11,000 bases of DNA from Porticoccaceae bacterium (GTDB lineage: Bacteria > Pseudomonadota > Gammaproteobacteria > Pseudomonadales > Porticoccaceae), in assembly GCA_023255165.1 (NCBI GenBank), contig JALRJD010000238.1, positions 1 to 11,000 on the forward strand, written 5' to 3'. The notes below the pieces were generated by a model that was not told the DNA's origin, made no database searches, and worked only from the letters and a program-made list of their open reading frames with translations. Each line of letters begins with the position of its first letter. The first letter of the stretch is position 1. This document shows positions 1 through 7,980 of the stretch, one piece after another. The position numbers and the translations under genes were made by a program.

Positions 1-2080
1 TGCGCAGATTGACACGGCCGCGGTTTTGCCAGGCATCTGCAAGCAGGGGTGCTATGCGCAGCAAGATTGCACGGCCCTCGGCACTTAACGGTGCCAGTTC
101 CGGGTTCTTTGCGAGGTTAATCAACTGCTCCAGCAGGGAACCGCCGGACTGCTGGTGATTCGAGACAGCCAGTAGATCAGTCATATTGAAGCCGCAGAAG
201 GGTGCCCGCAGCACCGCCAGCCAGGCGATTCTGTCCGCTGGAGAGAGCAGGGCGCGGGTGATGGAGAGCAGATCCATCACCGGCATTCTGCTGGCCAGTT
301 TGGTGATATCAATTGCTTGCCAGTGCAGATTGGCCTCGCGCAGCGCGGGCACGATGGCGCGCAGATGGCCGCGACCGCGAACCAGAATAGCGATCGACTC
401 ATCCGGATGCTGGCTGACAAGTTCGCCGCAGAGGTTGGCAATATAGTCCGCCTCGGCAGCTTCCTCATCGTCTCCAGAAAAACCCTGAAAGCTCACGGCC
501 TGACCCTCGCTGGCGGTTTTAATGGCCGTCGAAGGTGAGTAGGGAATTGCCCCGCGGCTGATATCGGCAGCGGCCGGAAAGGCCTGACTAAAGGCCTGAT
601 TTACCCAATCGATAATGCCCTGTTGCGAGCGAAAGTTGGAGCTCAGTGCCAGTGGTGCGCACTGCACCGGCCCAACCGGATGTCGCTGGGCATTGAGAAA
701 CAGCCCGACATTGGCGTTGCGAAAACCATACAGCGACTGCATGGCATCGCCGACCAGAAACAGGGTGCGGCCATCGCCGGGCTGCCAGCCGGCAATCAGC
801 TGCTCCAGCAGTTTGATCTGCGCCGCCGAGGTATCCTGAAACTCATCCACCAGAATATGCCGCAGCTGGTAATCGAGCCGCAGTGTGATATCAGAGATCG
901 CGCCATCTTCCGCTGCGGGCTCGAGGGCATTTAAGGCTGCCAGAGTTATCGCCGGATAGTCGCACTGACCCTGCTGCTGAAAAATAACATCCAGTTGCGC
1001 GGCGAGCAGTGGCAGCAGATAACCCAGCGCATTGAGCACAGCCTGTTGGCTATGGTCGATCTCGGCCTCGGGCAGATGCATCACATTGGCAATCAATTCA
1101 TTGATCTGCGGACGTTCGCGACACCAGTCCAGCAGAGCCGTCATGCGTGCCTTGATCTCTTTTTGCTCTTTTGGGAAGCCGACATCGATGGTCACGCTTT
1201 TGCGCGGTGTGAGCTCTTTGGTGACCAGCAAACCAAGCAATATTTTCCATTGCTGGATAGCTTCCATGCTGGTCTCTGGCAGATCGTCAATGCCGGCCAA
1301 CTGACTGAGAGCGATATTCTTTTCCGCGGGCACATGGCAGGCGGCAAAATCCACCAGCTCGATCAGTTCGCCGCGCACAGGCTGCAGAGCGTCTTCCAGG
1401 TTGAGCAGGTTTTCAGTGACAATCTGTTCGATCACCTGCTGGAAATAGTCGCGGTTTTCAGCGGCGTTGTAGATCAGCGGCAACCACTGCTCACGTTTGC
1501 TAAGTAACTCGGAGAGCAGTGTTTCGCAGCGCGCCAGATCATTGCCGGTATGGCTCAACAACACCGCGAGATGTTCGGCGCAGGGGCTGGATTCCTCAAT
1601 GCGTTCAAGCAGCGCCCGAGCGGCGGCCTGATAGTGAATCTGCGGCTGTTCACTGGGCTCGGGGATCGGACCAAAGCGGGTTTCAAGGGCAAACTGGCTG
1701 GCAATATAACGGCAGAAACCGTCGATGGTTTGAATGCGCAGGCGGCCGGGCAGCTCAAGCAGATTCCAACCCAATTGGTTGTTGCGCGCCACTGCGGCGC
1801 TGGCCAGATCCCAGGTTTGCGCTTCATATTCATCCGCCGGCCTGGGCTTGGTGGCGGCCTGGCGCAGGGCGCTGTGAATGCGGCTGGCCATTTCCCGGGC
1901 CGCCTTGCGGGTAAAGGTAATGCTGAGAATCTCTTCCGGGTTGTCCACGGTGCACAGCAGTCGCAGAACCCGCTGGGTAATCAGCCCGGTTTTACCCGAG
2001 CCCGCCGGGGCTGAGACAATAAAGCTCTGTTGCGGGTCGAGAGCCTGACGGCGCTGTTGCAGATCGGCGATTGCGCTCAC
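1..2080 (-). CDS. UvrD/RecB-type superfamily 1 helicase (AddA-like), C-terminus cut by window edge
   Basis: ATP-dependent DNA helicase of the UvrD/RecB/AddA group, expected to unwind DNA ends for recombinational repair together with the nuclease gene just upstream. I translated 693 open codons by hand from a GTG start to the left edge, with no stop or frameshift. Superfamily 1 motifs appear in order: Walker A APAGSGKT at residues 24-31, motif Ia SITFTRKAAREM at 53-64, TIDGFC at 118-123, Walker B VDEFQDTS at 411-418, motif III GDAMQSLYGFRNANVGLF at 444-461, and NFRSQQGI at 482-489. Relatives are usually about 1100 residues, so roughly the last 400, with motifs V and VI and any nuclease domain, lie outside. 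The GTG start overlaps the TGA stop of the preceding gene as GTGA and no strong ribosome binding site is visible, so translational coupling is likely. The family call is firm; a specific role (AddA-like rather than RecB) rests on the partner gene. Confidence 0.9.
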   Translation of the reverse strand, partial: MSAIADLQQRRQALDPQQSFIVSAPAGSGKTGLITQRVLRLLCTVDNPEEILSITFTRKAAREMASRIHSALRQAATKPRPADEYEAQTWDLASAAVARNNQLGWNLLELPGRLRIQTIDGFCRYIASQFALETRFGPIPEPSEQPQIHYQAAARALLERIEESSPCAEHLAVLLSHTGNDLARCETLLSELLSKREQWLPLIYNAAENRDYFQQVIEQIVTENLLNLEDALQPVRGELIELVDFAACHVPAEKNIALSQLAGIDDLPETSMEAIQQWKILLGLLVTKELTPRKSVTIDVGFPKEQKEIKARMTALLDWCRERPQINELIANVMHLPEAEIDHSQQAVLNALGYLLPLLAAQLDVIFQQQGQCDYPAITLAALNALEPAAEDGAISDITLRLDYQLRHILVDEFQDTSAAQIKLLEQLIAGWQPGDGRTLFLVGDAMQSLYGFRNANVGLFLNAQRHPVGPVQCAPLALSSNFRSQQGIIDWVNQAFSQAFPAAADISRGAIPYSPSTAIKTASEGQAVSFQGFSGDDEEAAEADYIANLCGELVSQHPDESIAILVRGRGHLRAIVPALREANLHWQAIDITKLASRMPVMDLLSITRALLSPADRIAWLAVLRAPFCGFNMTDLLAVSNHQQSGGSLLEQLINLAKNPELAPLSAEGRAILLRIAPLLADAWQNRGRVNLR

Positions 2081-4827
2081 AGGCTTTTACTCGATTGGGG
2101 CGGTTGTTTGAGCTGCGCGCTTATCTCGGGTTCTTCCGGCCAGCGATTGAGCGGTAGCAGATAATCCTGATAGCCAAAGTGAGTGCTGTCGTGAATCTCA
2201 ACAGCCGCAGCGCCGGAGACAAACTCCGCGGCCAGATTATCCAGTGCAGCCTGCCAGTCGGCGATCTGCTGCTGCCAGTGCGCTTCGGGGTCGGGTTCCG
2301 AGCTGGCTTTTTCGCTGGCCAAAAACTGACTGTCGGTGCTACCGATCAGGGCAATCTTGCCACCTTTAATCTGCGCAAAGGCACAGCCATTGGCGCGCGG
2401 TTCGCTGGCGATAAGATAGAGTGGCAGCTGGGGATCAACCGGTCGCGGGCCGCTCCAGCTCGACGCTTTCACCTCGCCGGATTTGTAATCGATAATCAGC
2501 AATTTGTCGCCGACGCGATCGACCCGGTCGAGGCGCAGAGAGATCTCCAGATCACCAAAGCGAACGCTATGTTTGGTTTCCAGCTCGACCACTTCAAAGG
2601 GTGGCCGCTGCTTTTCCTCATCCAGCCACTGACCGATCAGCTTTTGCAGCCGCTGCTGCTCGAGCGCGCGGAAACGGTCGCCACGCAAAATGGGGTGGCG
2701 GGGCGCCCATTCGATCAGTGTTGCGGCAATGGTGGTTGCCAGCTGTTCTTGCAGTTGACTGTCACTGAGCGCTTGCAGCGTTGCCGAGCTTTTCCACTGG
2801 CTCCACAGGCGAAACAGTATTTCATGCAGCAGTGAGCCGCGATCCTGGGCGCTGAGGCCCTGTGTCGGCTCCTCGAGGGGTTCTGCCCTGAGTCGGTGAG
2901 TAGCAAAGGCATTAAACGGGCACACAGACTGATTTTTTAACAGGCTGCTACCGCCGCGAATGGTTTCGTTTTGTGGGGTGTAGGGCGGCGCCTGATCTTC
3001 CAGCAACTGGCATTGATGTTGCTGATAAAGCCATGGTGGATGAGGCAGCATTGATTCAAGTCCAGAGCCCAGAACTGCAAAGTCGCCTAGTGGTATATCC
3101 ACAATCAGTGGGCTGGGGTCGAGCTGCTCTTCACCGCGCATTGAGGGGTAACTGAGAATCAACCGAGCGCAGTTGTTTTTGTATTCCTGCAGCAACCTGT
3201 GGGCGATCTCCAGCTCACGCTGAGGCTGGCTGTGAGGCATATTGTGGCGGCGTTGAAACTCGGCCGGCAGCAGTTGGTTGATCGCCACCGCGGCGGGAAA
3301 GTTCTGGCTGTGCATATCGACAATCCAGAGCTGATCAAAGCGCAGCCCCGAGCCTTCAAGCAGGCCGAGAATCTGTAGTGGCGCGTCGGCGGTCTGCGGG
3401 TGAAAGACGGAATCCTGTGCCAACTGCTGCAGATGTTTAAGCGCAGTGGTCAGGCCCACTTCAATGCCAAGATTGTCCAGGCCGCAGAACTGCTCCAGCA
3501 GTCGATTCCAGTGCTGACGCTGTTGATACTCGAGACTATTAAGGGTGCGCTTGCCAGGCCAACCGAGGTCGTCTAGATAGTGAACAATAAAGTCGGCCCA
3601 GGCCGAAAAGCTCTGCTGGCTGCTGATTTGACGGCGCTCATAGTCGCGCAGTTTGATTAACGGTTTTAGCGCGCTGGTTTCAGATTCCTCATTCGATACC
3701 TGATCGGTCGTTTCGGCGGGCATAAGCGCGGCAATAAACTGGCTCAGGGTAAAGTCAAAGCGATTGCGTTGTCGCAAGCGCAGTTCACTGTCAGCGCGAA
3801 AGACCAGCGGCTGTTGGTCGAACAGCGACCAGGGTGAGTAGAGCAGGTGCAGCCATTCGCTCAACGGGCGTTTGTCCTTCAATAGCCCAATCATCAGCAG
3901 TGCGGTGCTGACCATCGGTGTGTCGCGCAGAGCGGTACCAGCGGAAATATTGGCCACCACGGCTATCTGTTCCGCAGCCAGCGCCTCATTGATCACCCGC
4001 GTCACCTGCTGCAGGTTGCTATTCAGCTCGGGCACAATAATGCCAATCCGCTGCTCGGGATCGGCTTTAAGCTGCTGTGCCGCCCAGGTTGCCGCCAGCC
4101 GCAGCTCCTGTTGCGAATCCTGGGCCTCGATACGAATCACGCTACTATTCTGTGGTGTAGATTGCAGCGCACTGACCCGAGTTGAGGCGGTTGCAATAAT
4201 CTTTTCCTGCAACGGCGGTATGGATTGAAAGCCATAGAGCACAATCTCTTTTTCAGCGGGCAGGGCGCCGCACTGAAAACCCTTGGCCACCAGTTGCCAG
4301 CTGCGTTGGCTGGTCAGTAATCGGTTGCGCCGCAGCAGTTCATCGTAGCGCCCGCACCAGCGCATAAAGGTGGCAAGCGATGGGTTATCGGCTTCGCCGG
4401 CTGGTGGCAATTGTTCCAGAGAGAGATCCCAGTTTTCCAGGGTTTTTAACGTGTCGCTGGCCAGTTTGACAAAGTTACCGCGCTGTTCAGCGCTATCCTC
4501 GCCAATCGCGCGCTCCCAGTAATAGCGGTTTTGCTGCGCGCCAACCAGGGCCAGGCCTTCTGTCAGGGAATGTGTCAGAGAATGATTTTGATCCTGCAGC
4601 TCATCCCAACAGGCTTTTAACCAGTGATCCACCGAGTAGACCCGCGGCAGTTGCCAGGCGCGGCAATGATTGGCAGAGTCATGATGGATTTTGGAAGCGG
4701 ATGCAGATATCTGCTCACCCCAGGCCTGCATAATCTTTGCCGCCAGCCGTTGATTGGGAGTCAGAATCAAACAGTCGCGCTGAATGGCATCGCGGAACAG
4801 ACTGATATCAATAAGAGGTGGCAGCAT
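2077..4827 (-). CDS. AddB-like DNA repair protein: degenerate helicase fused to PD-(D/E)XK nuclease
   Basis: A 916-residue protein that I place in the proteobacterial 'probable DNA repair protein' family (TIGR03623 by recall), distant relatives of AddB/RexB. The N-terminal half resembles a superfamily 1 helicase fold, but where a Walker A would sit it reads ILTPNQRLA (residues 21-29) with no GKT/GKS, so ATP hydrolysis is probably lost. The C-terminal third is a RecB-type nuclease with its expected residues in order: RGSLLHE with H668, D767 in LRLDRVD, D780 and K782 in IIDYKSGE, and Q800xxxY804. True AddB has a four-cysteine iron-sulfur cluster around this domain. Here only C636 (CPFNAFA) is present and the C-terminal cysteine trio is missing. 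It is the first gene of a pair with the helicase that overlaps its stop codon. Inference: the two subunits form a heterodimeric helicase-nuclease acting on double-strand ends. The ATG start has no obvious ribosome binding site. Confidence 0.88.
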   Translation of the reverse strand: MLPPLIDISLFRDAIQRDCLILTPNQRLAAKIMQAWGEQISASASKIHHDSANHCRAWQLPRVYSVDHWLKACWDELQDQNHSLTHSLTEGLALVGAQQNRYYWERAIGEDSAEQRGNFVKLASDTLKTLENWDLSLEQLPPAGEADNPSLATFMRWCGRYDELLRRNRLLTSQRSWQLVAKGFQCGALPAEKEIVLYGFQSIPPLQEKIIATASTRVSALQSTPQNSSVIRIEAQDSQQELRLAATWAAQQLKADPEQRIGIIVPELNSNLQQVTRVINEALAAEQIAVVANISAGTALRDTPMVSTALLMIGLLKDKRPLSEWLHLLYSPWSLFDQQPLVFRADSELRLRQRNRFDFTLSQFIAALMPAETTDQVSNEESETSALKPLIKLRDYERRQISSQQSFSAWADFIVHYLDDLGWPGKRTLNSLEYQQRQHWNRLLEQFCGLDNLGIEVGLTTALKHLQQLAQDSVFHPQTADAPLQILGLLEGSGLRFDQLWIVDMHSQNFPAAVAINQLLPAEFQRRHNMPHSQPQRELEIAHRLLQEYKNNCARLILSYPSMRGEEQLDPSPLIVDIPLGDFAVLGSGLESMLPHPPWLYQQHQCQLLEDQAPPYTPQNETIRGGSSLLKNQSVCPFNAFATHRLRAEPLEEPTQGLSAQDRGSLLHEILFRLWSQWKSSATLQALSDSQLQEQLATTIAATLIEWAPRHPILRGDRFRALEQQRLQKLIGQWLDEEKQRPPFEVVELETKHSVRFGDLEISLRLDRVDRVGDKLLIIDYKSGEVKASSWSGPRPVDPQLPLYLIASEPRANGCAFAQIKGGKIALIGSTDSQFLASEKASSEPDPEAHWQQQIADWQAALDNLAAEFVSGAAAVEIHDSTHFGYQDYLLPLNRWPEEPEISAQLKQPPQSSKSL
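4561..4584. repeat. 12-bp tandem duplication inside the AddB-like gene
   Basis: TGTCAGGGAATG is followed directly by TGTCAGAGAATG, two copies with one mismatch. On the coding strand it adds an in-frame HSLT-HSLT near residues 82-89 of the AddB-like protein, in a stretch between better conserved segments. It looks like a slippage duplication that keeps the reading frame. Confidence 0.7.
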
Positions 4828-4854
4828 GGGTGATGGTGTTGTCCGGGCTGGTTT

Positions 4855-4884
4855 TTATAAGCGATGCACTGTGGGCTCTATAAT
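4855..4884 (+). promoter_or_regulatory. Likely rmuC promoter in the divergent intergenic region
   Basis: TATAAT at 4879-4884 is a perfect -10 hexamer, about 45 bases before the rmuC start. The best -35 candidates near 4855-4861 (TTATAA or TATAAG) are poor, so this may depend on an activator or be modest in strength. The same 102-base gap (4828-4929) must also carry the promoter of the minus-strand AddB-like gene. There TTATAG and TTATAA, 17 bases apart on the minus strand, are a weak candidate overlapping this site. Confidence 0.5.
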
Positions 4885-4929
4885 CGCAAAACAGCGGTGC
4901 AATTGACAGAGGACTGATACAATAAGCCG

Positions 4930-6270
4930 ATGCAATTTTCTCTCGATCTTATTTCGCTTTTCTTCGCTCTCGCAGGATTTATTCTGGGGGCTGCTTTAAC
5001 CGTTGCGCTGCTGCGGGGACGGGCATCAAGCCTGCAGGCAGAGCTACTCAATACCCAGCAGCAGTTGGCCAAACTTGGCGCCGAACAGGAAAAGCTCGAA
5101 GCGCTGCGGCGAGAGCTACTGGTTGGCAACAGTGCCCTTGAACAGAAGCTGCTCAGCCAGCAGAGCCACTACCAGGAACAGATCGCGCTGCTTGCGGATG
5201 CCAAGCAGACCCTGAGCAAAGAGTTTGAAAACCTCGCCAACCGCATTTTTGATGAAAAGCAGAGCAAGTTCTCGCTGCAGAGTAAAGAGGCGCTCGAGGT
5301 CACTCTGAGCCCGCTGCGCCGCGATATTGGCGATTTTCGCAAACAGGTGGAGTCGGCTTACGACAAGGAAAATGCCGAGCGCAACAAGCTGGTGGGGCAG
5401 ATTAGTGAACTGCAAAAGCAGACCATGCAGGTCAGCGCGGACGCTGTTTCACTGGCCAATGCCCTACGTGGCGACAACAAGGCTCAGGGCAACTGGGGCG
5501 AATTTATACTTGAGAAACTACTTGAAGATTCCGGCCTAACTAACGGGCGCGAATACAGTACTCAGGTGGCAAAAAAGGATGAAAGCGGCAAACGACGCAA
5601 CCCGGATGTGATTGTGCACCTGCCAGAAGGGCGCGATATTGTGATTGATGCCAAGGTTAGTCTGGTCGATTACGAACGCTATTTTCATGCCGAGGATGAG
5701 GACGAAAAGCAGCTCTGCCTGCGCCAGCATCTGAATTCCCTGAGAAGTCATATCAAAGGCTTGAGCAGCAAGGATTATGAAAATCTCGATGGCGTTAACA
5801 GCCTCGATTTTGTGCTGATTTTTGTTCCGGTGGAATCGGCCTTTATGCTGGCTCTGGATCACGACCCCGAGATGATGCGCGATGCCTATGATCGCGGCAT
5901 TATTCTGGTTAGCCCCAGCACATTGATGGTTACCTTGCGAACAATTAAAAACCTTTGGCGCTATGCCGACCAAAATCGCAATGCTCAGCTGATCGCCGAC
6001 AAGGCGGGCGGGCTCTACGACCAGTTTGTACTCTATATCGAGGCGCTGGAGGATGTCGGCAAACATATTGAGAAGAGCCAGGAGGCCTGGGAAACCGCCC
6101 ACAAGAGGCTCTCCAGCGGTCGCGGTAATCTTGTGCGACGCACCGAGGAGCTGAAAAAACTCGGCGCCAAAGCCAAAAAGAGTCTGCCAGACAATATTCT
6201 TGCCGCTGACCCGACACTGCAGCTGGGTTCCGATCTGGAATCAGACCCGGACAGCGATCCAGATAGCTAA
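4930..6270 (+). CDS. rmuC: DNA recombination protein RmuC
   Basis: RmuC is a membrane-anchored, coiled-coil protein that limits inversions and rearrangements at short inverted repeats. Its domain is predicted to have a restriction-endonuclease-like fold, but its biochemistry is not well settled. In this 446-residue protein, a hydrophobic N-terminal segment at about residues 8-28 should anchor it in the inner membrane. A Leu/Gln/Glu-rich coiled coil follows at about 33-180, then the RmuC domain. That domain carries GNWGE (187-191), P225-D226, and D240-A241-K242 in VIDAKVSL, which resemble a nuclease D...DxK signature. The protein ends in an acidic repeat, DPDS-DPDS. It is divergent from the AddB-like/helicase pair and lies 59 bases upstream of the DUF2489 gene, probably in one transcript. 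The ATG is chosen because it begins the anchor segment; an AGAGGA lies about 16 bases upstream, too far for a good ribosome binding site. Confidence 0.95.
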   Translation: MQFSLDLISLFFALAGFILGAALTVALLRGRASSLQAELLNTQQQLAKLGAEQEKLEALRRELLVGNSALEQKLLSQQSHYQEQIALLADAKQTLSKEFENLANRIFDEKQSKFSLQSKEALEVTLSPLRRDIGDFRKQVESAYDKENAERNKLVGQISELQKQTMQVSADAVSLANALRGDNKAQGNWGEFILEKLLEDSGLTNGREYSTQVAKKDESGKRRNPDVIVHLPEGRDIVIDAKVSLVDYERYFHAEDEDEKQLCLRQHLNSLRSHIKGLSSKDYENLDGVNSLDFVLIFVPVESAFMLALDHDPEMMRDAYDRGIILVSPSTLMVTLRTIKNLWRYADQNRNAQLIADKAGGLYDQFVLYIEALEDVGKHIEKSQEAWETAHKRLSSGRGNLVRRTEELKKLGAKAKKSLPDNILAADPTLQLGSDLESDPDSDPDS

Positions 6271-6312
6271 AATAACAGTACCAATACCAACACCAGTACC
6301 ACTATCAGCAAT
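6244..6312. repeat. Short tandem repeats spanning the rmuC stop codon
   Basis: Two 12-base imperfect copies at 6244-6255 and 6256-6267 encode DPDS twice at the end of RmuC. After the TAA at 6268-6270 comes a run of six-base units: AGTACC, AATACC, AACACC and AGTACC at 6277-6300, flanked by related AATAAC and ACTATC. If read through, this run stays open in the rmuC frame (Asn/Thr/Ser-rich) to a TGA at 6331-6333. Confidence 0.7.
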
Positions 6313-6313
6313 C

Positions 6314-6320
6314 AAAAGGA
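6314..6320 (+). promoter_or_regulatory. Ribosome binding site deciding the TTG start of the DUF2489 gene
   Basis: AAAAGGA ends nine bases before the TTG at 6330-6332. This is the best ribosome binding site on this strand in the neighbourhood and supports the TTG start, since no ATG is suitably placed before the hydrophobic N-terminus. Confidence 0.7.
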
Positions 6321-6329
6321 CCAATCAGT

Positions 6330-6785
6330 TTGAATCCGATTATTTTAGCTGCTGCCGCTCTGGCACTGCTTGTACTGTCTCTTTATGCCGCTTATCTGGC
6401 GCTGCAGTTGCGTGCACAGAGTAAGCAGCGCGAAGCCAGCGAGCTTGAGCTGGCGGCGCATTTAGAGGGTAAAGAAGCTGAAGCGCGGCAGTCGGTGCAG
6501 ATAATTGCCCGCGCACTGGTGCAGAAAGATCTGAGTGAGACCGAGGCCGCCATGCGCATTGCCTGGCTATCGCAACAGATTAGCCTGAGCCCGGATGAGG
6601 CTACTCATTTCACTGTGTTTCAGCAGTTGGCTGAAGCCACTGCCCATATTCCCATCCTCGATGACTGGTCGGCTCTGAGCAAGCTGGAGAAGTTGCGTCT
6701 GGATGTGGAGCGCGAGGATATTGAAGCGCGCTATCGCGAGGGTGTTCAGGCCAGTGCGGTGCAGTTGGTCAGTATCCGTCAGTAG
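6330..6785 (+). CDS. DUF2489 family membrane-anchored protein
   Basis: A 151-residue protein of unknown function that I recognise as DUF2489, a small family of gammaproteobacterial proteins. It starts at TTG behind a well-spaced AAGGA. Residues about 4-26 form one strongly hydrophobic helix (N-terminal anchor), and the rest is a soluble, Ala/Glu/Gln-rich, largely helical domain. Family-like stretches include a helix of Arg/Glu/Ala around VQIIARALVQKDLSETEAAM, then RIAWLSQQI, and a LDDWSALSKLEKLRLDVERE segment. The gene follows rmuC on the same strand and is probably co-transcribed with it. Both products have a single N-terminal membrane anchor, which hints at a shared location but not at a mechanism. 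The TTG overlaps a TGA in the rmuC frame. It ends 61 bases from the convergent trmA stop. Confidence 0.85.
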   Translation: MNPIILAAAALALLVLSLYAAYLALQLRAQSKQREASELELAAHLEGKEAEARQSVQIIARALVQKDLSETEAAMRIAWLSQQISLSPDEATHFTVFQQLAEATAHIPILDDWSALSKLEKLRLDVEREDIEARYREGVQASAVQLVSIRQ

Positions 6786-6846
6786 CGGTTGTTAACTTCT
6801 CTCAAAAACCTTAAACCTGCTATTACCAGCCTCACTGACCGCTTGG

Positions 6847-7929
6847 TTAAAGGCGTCGTTGTAACAGCACGCCGCTTTCAAGATGGTGGGTCCAGGGAAA
6901 CTGATCAAAGATAGCGCTGCGAATTATAGCGTGGGTGCTGTACAGGCTGTCGAGATTGGCGCGCAAGGTCTCGGGGTTACAGGAGATATAGAGAATAGTG
7001 TCAAAACGCTGCGCCAGCTCCAATGTGCCCTGATCCAGTCCAGCTCGCGGCGGATCGACAAAAATTGTTGAAAAACCGTAGCTCTGCAGGTCGATCTCCG
7101 CCAGCCGCCGAAAGGGTCGCTCGCCATTCAGGGCCTGGGTAAATTCCTCGCTGGACATACGCACCACCGAGACATTATTCACTCCGTTCAAAGCAAAATT
7201 GGTCTCTGCCGAGCGCACCGATATTTTCGAGATCTCGGTCGCCAGCACCTGATTAAAGTGCTGCGCCAACACCGCGGTAAAGTTGCCATTGCCGCAATAG
7301 AGTTCCAGCAGATCACTATTGGTCGGCGCGGCCTGCGCACAGCAATCGCTGGCCCAACCCAGCATTTTTTCATTAACCCGGGCATTGGGTTGGGTAAAGC
7401 CGGACTCAACCTGCTGATACTGATAGGCCACGCCATTCACGTTCAGGGTCTCGGTAACATAATCCCGCTCCACAACCAGCTTCTGCTTGCGACTGCGGCC
7501 AATAATCCTGATCTTGAGTTGGCTCTGCAATGCCTCGGCGACTTGCAGCCATTGGTCATCCAGAGGGCGGTGATAGATCAGGGTAACTAGTGCTTCACCA
7601 CTCAGGGTGGTCAGGAATTCAACGCTAAACAGCTTGCGACTCAGCACGGTTGATTGGTTGATGGCCGCCAGCAGGCCGGGCATCAGTTGGGTGATCAGTT
7701 CACCGGCAATCGGAAAGCTATCGATAATATAGGGGCGTTTTTCTCCCGGGCGATTCATGGCGTAGTGGGCGCGACCATCCTGGTGCCAAATGCGAAACTC
7801 GGCGCGCAACCGGAAACCGCTGGGGACTGAATCAAAGACTTCGATCTCAGGGAAATCCAGCCCCTTCATCAGGGCTTTAAAGTTGTTGAGTTTGGTTTGC
7901 AGTGCGCTCGCGTAATTGGCCGGATCCAT
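6847..7929 (-). CDS. trmA: tRNA (uracil-5-)-methyltransferase TrmA
   Basis: Transfers a methyl group from S-adenosylmethionine to C5 of U54 in the T-loop of nearly all tRNAs; in E. coli TrmA also modifies tmRNA. From the chosen ATG the product is 360 residues, close to the 359-366 usual for the family. Visible motifs (numbered from this ATG) are RLRAEFRIWH near 40, FTQPN at 178-182, the cofactor-binding LLELYCGNGNF at 207-217, FVDPPRAGLD at 290-299, the nucleophile C317 in YISCNPETL, and the base E351 in HHLESGVLL. Longer in-frame starts exist at ATG 7977 (adds MTTTTTT-rich residues) and TTG 8031 (adds a PVKTK repeat and overlaps tusE). These extensions are low-complexity and do not match the family, so I favour 7929, though 7977 is possible. 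It lies downstream of tusE on the same strand and both modify tRNA. Convergent with the DUF2489 gene; no terminator is evident in the 61-base gap. Confidence 0.93.
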   Translation of the reverse strand: MDPANYASALQTKLNNFKALMKGLDFPEIEVFDSVPSGFRLRAEFRIWHQDGRAHYAMNRPGEKRPYIIDSFPIAGELITQLMPGLLAAINQSTVLSRKLFSVEFLTTLSGEALVTLIYHRPLDDQWLQVAEALQSQLKIRIIGRSRKQKLVVERDYVTETLNVNGVAYQYQQVESGFTQPNARVNEKMLGWASDCCAQAAPTNSDLLELYCGNGNFTAVLAQHFNQVLATEISKISVRSAETNFALNGVNNVSVVRMSSEEFTQALNGERPFRRLAEIDLQSYGFSTIFVDPPRAGLDQGTLELAQRFDTILYISCNPETLRANLDSLYSTHAIIRSAIFDQFPWTHHLESGVLLQRRL

Positions 7930-7980
7930 GCTGGTCTCGATTTCGGTTGCGGTTTTAGTCGTTGTGGTTGTGGTCATAGT

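Noticed and set aside
995..2014. Plus-strand open frames of 130-170 codons (995-1507, 1519-1914, 1550-2014).
   Set aside because: They lie opposite the helicase gene, whose minus-strand translation shows all the expected motifs. They have no recognisable domains and are antisense shadows.
2179..2835. A 218-codon plus-strand open frame.
   Set aside because: It is antisense to the nuclease domain of the AddB-like gene, with no domain similarity. Length alone is not evidence in this base composition.
4903..4923. TTGACA (4903-4908) and TACAAT (4918-4923) as an rmuC promoter.
   Set aside because: Only 9 bases separate them, far from the 16-18 needed, and transcription would begin at the start codon itself. 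TATAAT at 4879 is a better choice.
5536..6102. A 188-codon minus-strand open frame.
   Set aside because: It is antisense to the well-conserved RmuC domain and has no domain of its own.
6784..6843. Inverted repeat AGCGGT / ACCGCT between the convergent DUF2489 and trmA genes, considered as a bidirectional terminator.
   Set aside because: The stem is only 6 bp with a loop of about 48 bases and there is no adjacent T run.
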